A DNA stretch of 19,258 bases from Hydrogenophaga intermedia (GTDB lineage: Bacteria; Pseudomonadota; Gammaproteobacteria; Burkholderiales; Burkholderiaceae_C). Under the pieces are notes generated by a model. That model did no database searches, was not told where the DNA came from, and worked only from the letters and a program-made list of their open reading frames with translations. The position numbers and the translations under genes are program-made. The DNA lies in the NCBI GenBank assembly GCA_945869245.1, contig CAMBOY010000023.1:1-19258 (forward strand), written 5' to 3'. Shown in pieces: positions 14,673-19,258 of the stretch. The number at the start of each line of letters is the position of its first letter. The first letter of the stretch is position 1.

Positions 14673-15160
14673 CACCACCCATCTGGGCGCGGTGGACGCT
14701 GTGGTGCGCAGCCGCAGGCCTTCTGGGCAACGCCCATGCCCACGACTTCAAGGCCGGCGATTTGCGCATTGACCACCCCTACGCCACCCCGTCATTGCCC
14801 GGTGCGCGAAACGGCGCGGTGTACTTCCGGGGCATCCGCAACAGCGCCGCCTTACCAGACCGCTTGTTGTCGGCCAGCACGCCCGTGGCCGCTCGGGTCG
14901 ACATCCACCGCATGCGCATGCAGGGCGATGTGATGCAGATGCGCGCGCTGCCCGCGCTGGACATCCCGGGCCACACCACCGTGCCGATGCGCCACAACAC
15001 GCCAGACGGCTACCACCTGATGTTGTTTGACCTCAAGGCGCCGCTCAAAGACGGCGACCGCTTTCCCGTCACCCTGAGGTTTGAACGGGCGGGCACCCGC
15101 GAAGTGAAAGTGTGGGTGCAGACGCCGCGCGGTCGAGCCCTCAACACACACCACCACTGA
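14669..15160 (+). CDS. PCuAC-family copper chaperone, divergent (second copy)
   Basis: A 163-residue exported protein, signal peptide about 1 to 24 (cleavage after GNAHA, leaving His at the mature N-terminus). It keeps the PCuAC ligands His80, Met91, His116 and Met118, with Met82, Met84 and Met89 nearby. The distance from Met91 to His116 is x24 rather than x21, because RHNTPDG replaces the shorter KPGG turn. Met107 and His109 sit next to that insertion and could add ligands. The C-terminus ends in three histidines. The start is ATG 14669, overlapping the regulator stop, with AGGAG (14656-14660) eight bases upstream. Its place directly before mbnP and mbnH suggests it gives copper to, or takes copper from, MbnP. 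Confidence 0.87.
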   Translation: MTPPIWARWTLWCAAAGLLGNAHAHDFKAGDLRIDHPYATPSLPGARNGAVYFRGIRNSAALPDRLLSASTPVAARVDIHRMRMQGDVMQMRALPALDIPGHTTVPMRHNTPDGYHLMLFDLKAPLKDGDRFPVTLRFERAGTREVKVWVQTPRGRALNTHHH

Positions 15161-15168
15161 ATTTTTTT

Positions 15169-15174
15169 GGAGAG
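15169..15174 (+). promoter_or_regulatory. Shine-Dalgarno GGAGAG of the MbnP-like gene
   Basis: GGAGAG ends six bases before the ATG at 15181 and follows a short A/T stretch, which is unusual in this GC-rich region. It decides for this start, since the frame is open 23 codons further upstream inside the PCuAC gene. Confidence 0.65.
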
Positions 15175-15180
15175 ACTTTG

Positions 15181-16074
15181 ATGACACGTTTTGTCTTGTG
15201 CCTGCCGCTGATCGGCGCCCTCGCCGCTTGCTCTTCGACCGGTCCACATGTGTCCCAGGTCAACACACAAGCGGTCAAGCTGAACTTCGCCGCCGAGGTC
15301 AACGGCCAGACTTTCGCTTGCGGTCGGCAATATCCCGCTATCGGTACCACCCGTTCCACTATCACACCGGCCGACTTTCGCTACTACGTGAGCGAGGTGC
15401 AACTGCTCACCGCCGATGGCCGTGCCGTGCCGGTGCAGTTGGAGCAGGACGGTGTCTGGCAGCTGGAGAACATCGCGCTGCTCGACTTTGAAGACGCCAG
15501 CGGGCCTTGCCGCAACGGCACGCCGGCCATGAACGCCAGCGTGCGCGGCCAGGTGCCCGCCGGGCGCTACACCGGTGTGCGTTTCACGCTGGGCATTCCG
15601 TTTGAACGCAACCATGGCGACCCCACCGTCTCGCCCGCGCCGCTCAACAGCACCGCCATGTTCTGGAACTGGCAGGGCGGCTACAAGTTTCTGAAATTCG
15701 ACACCACCTCCAGCGGCATCACGCCCGAGACACCGGCCGCCGCCAGCGCGCAGGGCGCGGTCACGCGCTACTCGGTGCACCTGGGCAGCACGGTGTGCGC
15801 CGCCGCCAGCCGCACCAGCGCACCCAGCGCCTGCCAGCACCCCAACCGCGTCACTGTTGAGTTCCGACACTTTGACGTGGACAAGGGCGCCATCGTGGCC
15901 GATATCGGCCGGGTGCTGGCGGGTGCCAATGTGGACGTGAACGCCCCCAAGACCTCGCCCGGCTGCATGAGCTTCCCAGGCGACGCCGACTGCCCGCCGG
16001 TCATGGGTGCACTGGGCCTGACCTACGACGGCCAGCCGGCGCCCGGTGCGCAACAACTGTTTGCTGTGCGCTGA
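15181..16074 (+). CDS. mbnP: MbnP-family copper-binding lipoprotein
   Basis: A 297-residue predicted lipoprotein: the signal sequence ends in the lipobox LAAC (Cys17). The body matches the MbnP family, with LNFAAEVNGQTFACG, the beta strand phrase ADFRYYVSEVQLL, GRYTGVRFTLGIPFERNH and the hallmark FWNWQGGYKFLKFD (from Phe161, with Trp162 and Trp164). C-terminal Cys residues (TVCAA, SACQHPN, PGCMSF, DADCPPV) probably form disulfides. Known MbnP proteins bind copper only after their MbnH partner oxidises a tryptophan to kynurenine; which Trp reacts here is not determined. The MbnH-type gene follows after seven bases. The lipid anchor suggests attachment to the outer membrane facing the periplasm. 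Confidence 0.9.
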   Translation: MTRFVLCLPLIGALAACSSTGPHVSQVNTQAVKLNFAAEVNGQTFACGRQYPAIGTTRSTITPADFRYYVSEVQLLTADGRAVPVQLEQDGVWQLENIALLDFEDASGPCRNGTPAMNASVRGQVPAGRYTGVRFTLGIPFERNHGDPTVSPAPLNSTAMFWNWQGGYKFLKFDTTSSGITPETPAAASAQGAVTRYSVHLGSTVCAAASRTSAPSACQHPNRVTVEFRHFDVDKGAIVADIGRVLAGANVDVNAPKTSPGCMSFPGDADCPPVMGALGLTYDGQPAPGAQQLFAVR

Positions 16075-16081
16075 GGCGGCC

Positions 16082-17257
16082 ATGGTGCATCGTTGGCGCT
16101 GGGCGCTCCGTGGGGTCTGCGTGGCGTTGGCCTGGCTGCTGCTCTCGGGCAGCGAGGCCGACGGCTACCGCTGGAACCTGCCGGCCTGGGTGCCACCGCC
16201 GGTGGTGCCCGCCGATAACCCGATGACGGTGGCCAAGGTCGAGCTGGGGCGGCACCTGTTCTACGACACCCGCTTGTCGGCCGACGGCAGCCAGTCCTGC
16301 GCCAGTTGCCACCACCAGGACAAGGCCTTCACCGATGGCAAGGCCTTGTCGGTCGGCGTGACCGGTGAACCCGGCGCGCGCAGCGCGATGGGCCTGGCCA
16401 ATGTGGCCTACCTGCCGACGCTGACCTGGGCCAACCCGCAGCTCACTTCGCTGGAGGTGCAGGCGCTGATTCCGATCTTTGGTGAACACCCGGTAGAGAT
16501 GGGGATGGCCGGGCGCGAGGCTGAGCTGTTTCAGCGCTTGCAGGCCGATGCCACCTACCGACGCCTGTTCGCTCGGGCCTTTCCTCAGGAGGCCCGGCAG
16601 GGCGACGCGGCGCTGTTTTCGCTGTCCACCCTGACCAAGGCGTTGGCGGCTTTTCAGCGCAGCCTGTTGTCTTTTGACAGCCCATACGACCGCTACCAGT
16701 ATGCGGGCGACATACACGCCCTCAGCCCATCGGCCAGGCGCGGTGAGGCGCTGTTTTTTGGCGAGAAGATGGAGTGTTACCACTGCCACGGTGGTTTTAA
16801 CTTCACCGACAACATCCAGCACCTGCGGCTGCCGCTGGCCGAGCGGGGGTTTCACAACACCGGGCTCTACAACGTGGATGGGCGTGGCAGCTACCCGGCC
16901 GACAACCCAGGCATCGTGGAGTTCACGGGGGAAGCGGGCGATCGGGGGCGTTTTCGCACGCCCAGCCTGCGCAATGTGGGCGTGACCGCGCCTTATATGC
17001 ACGATGGTTCCATCGCCACGCTGGAGGAGGTGATTCGTCGCCACTACGCGATCGCCGGGCGCTCCACCGCCAGCACAGGCCAGCCCAATCCCGCGCGCAG
17101 CGAGTTGGTGGCGGGCTTTGAGGTCAGCGAGGATGAAGTGGCCGATCTGGTGGCTTTTCTGCACAGCCTGACCGATCAGACCCTGTTGACCGATCCGCGT
17201 TGGTCCGATCCGTGGTCGGGCCAGTCGCCAGGCGCTCAAGCCAGCTCAATCAGGTAA
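16082..17257 (+). CDS. mbnH: MbnH/MauG-like di-heme cytochrome c enzyme
   Basis: A 391-residue periplasmic di-heme protein of the bacterial cytochrome c peroxidase/MauG superfamily. After a hydrophobic signal segment (about 8 to 25), heme sites are CASCH (73-77) and CYHCH (232-236), followed by the conserved APYMHDGS block (Tyr305, His307). In the family, MbnH enzymes use peroxide to reach a bis-Fe(IV) state and convert a tryptophan of MbnP into kynurenine. The ATG at 16082 is chosen, with GAGGCGG just upstream; an ATG at 16046 would lie inside mbnP and add 12 residues before the signal peptide. The protein ends with a Ser/Gly-rich tail, and its last 22 bases overlap the end of the convergent gene. 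A plain peroxidase is the alternative, made unlikely by the MbnP neighbour. Confidence 0.9.
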   Translation: MVHRWRWALRGVCVALAWLLLSGSEADGYRWNLPAWVPPPVVPADNPMTVAKVELGRHLFYDTRLSADGSQSCASCHHQDKAFTDGKALSVGVTGEPGARSAMGLANVAYLPTLTWANPQLTSLEVQALIPIFGEHPVEMGMAGREAELFQRLQADATYRRLFARAFPQEARQGDAALFSLSTLTKALAAFQRSLLSFDSPYDRYQYAGDIHALSPSARRGEALFFGEKMECYHCHGGFNFTDNIQHLRLPLAERGFHNTGLYNVDGRGSYPADNPGIVEFTGEAGDRGRFRTPSLRNVGVTAPYMHDGSIATLEEVIRRHYAIAGRSTASTGQPNPARSELVAGFEVSEDEVADLVAFLHSLTDQTLLTDPRWSDPWSGQSPGAQASSIR

Positions 17258-18582
17258 CGCAGATCCCAGTCGCGCCTGGGGTCGGCCAGCGCGGCGCGTT
17301 CGGTTTGCTCGTGGTGCTTGATCGCCAAGTACAGCGCGCACAGGCGCGCGCCCAGCGCTTGGCGCAGCACCGCGCTGCGCGCCAGCGCGTCCAGCGCCTC
17401 GGTCTGTGTGCGGGGCAGGGCATCGCCCGGGCCGGGCGCCAGCCGCTGCTGCAGGCCGTGCCAGCCCAGCGCCAGTGCGGCGGTGAGGGTCAGGTAGGGG
17501 TTGGCGTCGCCGCCGGGCAAGCGCAGTTCGACCCGCCGGTTGGCCGGGCTTGAGGCCGGGATGCGGAACGCCAGCGCGCGCCCGTCGTGGCCCCAGTTCG
17601 CGTGCGACGGGGAGGCGTTGGCGCGGCGGATGCGCTCAAACGACATTTCATACGGCACACACAGTGCCAGGCTGGCCGCGGCCTCGCTCTGAAGGCCAGC
17701 GATGAAGTGCAGCAGCGGGTCGTCTGCACCACCATCGCCGCTCGCAAACAGCGGGCCGTGTTCGCCCTGCAGGCTGATGTGCCAGTGTTGGCCGGTGCCC
17801 GGCTGGTCCAGAAAAGGTTTGGCGGCGAAGCTCGCCACCATGCCCCAGCGCGCCGCGAGTTCGCGCGCCAGCCGCTTGAAGCGCCAGACCGCATCGGCCT
17901 GGGCCAGCGCCGGGCCAGGCAAAAAATTCACCTCAAACTGGCCCAGCGCCGATTCGTGGGCGTGGCCGTTGAGTGGGATGCCGAGCGCCTCGGCGTGCGC
18001 GTACAGGGCGTCAAAAAAGGGCTCGAAATGGGTGAGCCGCTCCAGCGAATAGGCCTCGCACTGCTGTTCCTGCACCGGGCTCTGCGCCCCGCAGCGCGCG
18101 GCTTGCAGGCCGCCGTGGGCGTCGCGTTGCAGCAAAAACAATTCCAGCTCGGGCGCCACCCAGGGCGTGAGCCCAGCGGCGCTGTAGGGCGCCAGCGCCC
18201 GGCGCAGCGCGGCGCGCGGCGAGAGTTCACTGGCATCGAAGGCGCCGCTGGCGCTGGGCAGCTGGCCCGTGGGCTCGCAGATCACCGTGACCTCGCCGCT
18301 GCGCCCGGGGCGCGGGCGCAGGGTGCTGAGATCGGGGCTGAGTTGGGTGTCGTCGTAGCTGTCGGGCAGCAGCGGTCCAAACACCGCCTCGGGCTCGCCG
18401 CTGGTCAGGGTCAGGCCCAGCACCACCGACGGCAATCGGCAACCCGCCATGCCCACACAGTCGGTGGCCGACACGATCTTGCCGCGCGCCACCGACGTGA
18501 TGTCGGCACAGGCGCATTCCACCCAGCGCGCAGCGTGTTGCGCCAGGGCGTCGCGCAGATCGGTGGGCTGTTGCGTGTGCAA
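17236..18582 (-). CDS. Glutamine synthetase family protein (GlnA/PuuA-like ligase)
   Basis: A 448-residue ATP-dependent gamma-glutamyl ligase of the glutamine synthetase superfamily. Metal and substrate motifs are visible in order: APELELFLLQ, HAHESALGQFEVNF, FAAKPFLDQPGTGQHWHISL and RVELRLPGGDANPYLTL. The N-terminal part is looser than in true GlnA, and the adenylylation-site region is not recognisable. It is therefore more like the gamma-glutamylpolyamine synthetase (PuuA) group than housekeeping GlnA; the amine substrate is unknown. The start is put at TTG 18582, just after the stop of the upstream ATPase gene, because no ATG or GTG precedes the conserved N-terminus. A GTG in ARWVECA about two dozen codons later is the alternative. 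The open frame continues upstream inside the ATPase gene but reads as shadow sequence. Confidence 0.8.
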   Translation of the reverse strand: MHTQQPTDLRDALAQHAARWVECACADITSVARGKIVSATDCVGMAGCRLPSVVLGLTLTSGEPEAVFGPLLPDSYDDTQLSPDLSTLRPRPGRSGEVTVICEPTGQLPSASGAFDASELSPRAALRRALAPYSAAGLTPWVAPELELFLLQRDAHGGLQAARCGAQSPVQEQQCEAYSLERLTHFEPFFDALYAHAEALGIPLNGHAHESALGQFEVNFLPGPALAQADAVWRFKRLARELAARWGMVASFAAKPFLDQPGTGQHWHISLQGEHGPLFASGDGGADDPLLHFIAGLQSEAAASLALCVPYEMSFERIRRANASPSHANWGHDGRALAFRIPASSPANRRVELRLPGGDANPYLTLTAALALGWHGLQQRLAPGPGDALPRTQTEALDALARSAVLRQALGARLCALYLAIKHHEQTERAALADPRRDWDLRYLIELA

Positions 18583-18587
18583 GGCCT

Positions 18588-19258
18588 TCAGACCCGGGGC
18601 GCGGGCGCCGGCGGCATGTGCACCAGCGGCGCCGGCGGCGAAGCGGCGCCGCCTCCACGCGCAAAAGTCACCACATGGTCGACCGCCGCGCGGATGCCGA
18701 TCCACTCGCCCACGGCGTGGTTGTGGTGCGAGGGCACATGCGTCATCACCGTGTCGCCACTGGTCAGGCGCAGGGTGTAGAGAAACTCCGAGCCGCGAAA
18801 GGCCTTGCGCACGATCTGCGCTTTCACTGGCGCGTCGTCGTCGTGCACGATGTCGTCGGCGCGCAGCAGCACGTCGCACAAACCGGCCTCGTAGGCGCTG
18901 GGCAGGGGGCATTCCTCCACGTCCTGCAGCGCGCCTAGGGCGGTTTGCACCACCACCTCGCCGCCGGTCTGGTGAATCTGCGCCGGCGCAAACACGCCGT
19001 GGCCAATGAACTCGGCGACAAAGCGGGTGGCCGGGCGGTGGTAGAGCGCGTAGGCGTCTTCCCATTGGTGCAGCTGGCCCTGGTGCATCACACCAATCAC
19101 ATCGCCCATGGCAAAGGCTTCGAGCTGGTCGTGGGTGACGAACAGCGCCGTTGCGCCGGCGGCCTTGAGAATGGCGCGCACCTCGTGGGCGAGGCGCTCG
19201 CGCAGGTCCACATCCAGGTTGGAGAAGGGTTCATCGAGCAGCAACAGGCGCGGTGCCG
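18588..19258 (-). CDS. ABC transporter ATP-binding protein, C-terminal part (FbpC/PotA-like), partial
   Basis: The frame enters from the right edge of the window and ends at the TGA at 18590-18588, giving about 223 residues. It opens with the Walker B and D-loop LLLLDEPFSNLD, then the H-loop LFVTHDQLEAFAMGD. The phrase HQWEDAYALYHRPATRFVAEFIGHG follows, and then a C-terminal regulatory (TOBE-like) domain. This layout belongs to importers of iron(III), polyamines or similar solutes; the wording resembles FbpC-type proteins most. The Walker A and signature motifs lie outside the window. The tail is Ala/Pro-rich. The downstream ligase gene starts after five bases, so the two are likely cotranscribed, which would suit uptake and use of an amine, though iron uptake remains possible. 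Confidence 0.85.
   Translation of the reverse strand, partial: APRLLLLDEPFSNLDVDLRERLAHEVRAILKAAGATALFVTHDQLEAFAMGDVIGVMHQGQLHQWEDAYALYHRPATRFVAEFIGHGVFAPAQIHQTGGEVVVQTALGALQDVEECPLPSAYEAGLCDVLLRADDIVHDDDAPVKAQIVRKAFRGSEFLYTLRLTSGDTVMTHVPSHHNHAVGEWIGIRAAVDHVVTFARGGGAASPPAPLVHMPPAPAPRV

Noticed and set aside
12978..17257. Methanobactin precursor or short Cys peptide gene near mbnP/mbnH
   Set aside because: The gaps in the cluster (126, 32, 73, 20 and 7 bases) contain no short frame with a leader and paired Cys core.
18583..19065. Fusion of the ligase with an extra 161-residue N-terminal region
   Set aside because: That part overlaps the ABC ATPase in another frame and is a low-complexity Arg/Ala-rich shadow. 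The family N-terminus begins near 18582.

Overview
This GC-rich window, with densely packed genes, tightly overlapping starts and stops and frequent GTG/TTG starts, looks like a betaproteobacterial chromosome, most likely family Comamonadaceae (Hydrogenophaga/Rhodoferax/Acidovorax relatives). That placement rests on protein character and on the gene order pilJ-chpA-phrB / algH-ruvX-pyrR-pyrB-pyrC'-plsC; it is an inference, not a database match. I see no tRNA, rRNA, CRISPR array, insertion sequence or phage gene, and no gene-free stretch reaches 300 bases.

Region 1 (1-5661): the end of a PilJ-type chemoreceptor and a complete giant ChpA/PilL hybrid kinase. Together they form the sensory core of the Chp system that controls twitching motility by type IV pili. 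A good intrinsic terminator overlaps the chpA stop codon.

Region 2 (5650-11827): a DNA photolyase (phrB) on the minus strand. Its ATG shares a CATG with the start of a divergent plus-strand operon: algH, ruvX, pyrR, pyrB, a dihydroorotase-like pyrC' that has lost its metal ligands, and a plsC-type acyltransferase. Most junctions are 4-base overlaps. The exception is the 142-base pyrB-pyrC' junction, which carries a GC-rich hairpin repeat and a 49-codon frame that overlaps pyrB and pyrC' by exactly 4 bases at each end. A glutathione S-transferase gene (minus strand) closes the block.

Region 3 (12491-17257): a seven-gene plus-strand cluster that appears dedicated to periplasmic copper. Its order is DUF2946, PCuAC chaperone, DUF2946, Crp/Fnr-type regulator, second PCuAC, MbnP-family lipoprotein, MbnH-family di-heme enzyme. 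The last two are the pair in which MbnH oxidises a tryptophan of MbnP to kynurenine to make a copper site. No methanobactin precursor is visible. The cluster starts with an extended -10 promoter and an overlapping inverted repeat, and the regulator has its own upstream palindrome. This is the most interesting part of the window.

Region 4 (17236-19258, minus strand): a glutamine-synthetase-family ligase and, upstream of it, the C-terminal part of an FbpC/PotA-like ABC transporter ATPase that runs off the window. The ligase gene overlaps the end of mbnH tail to tail by 22 bases.
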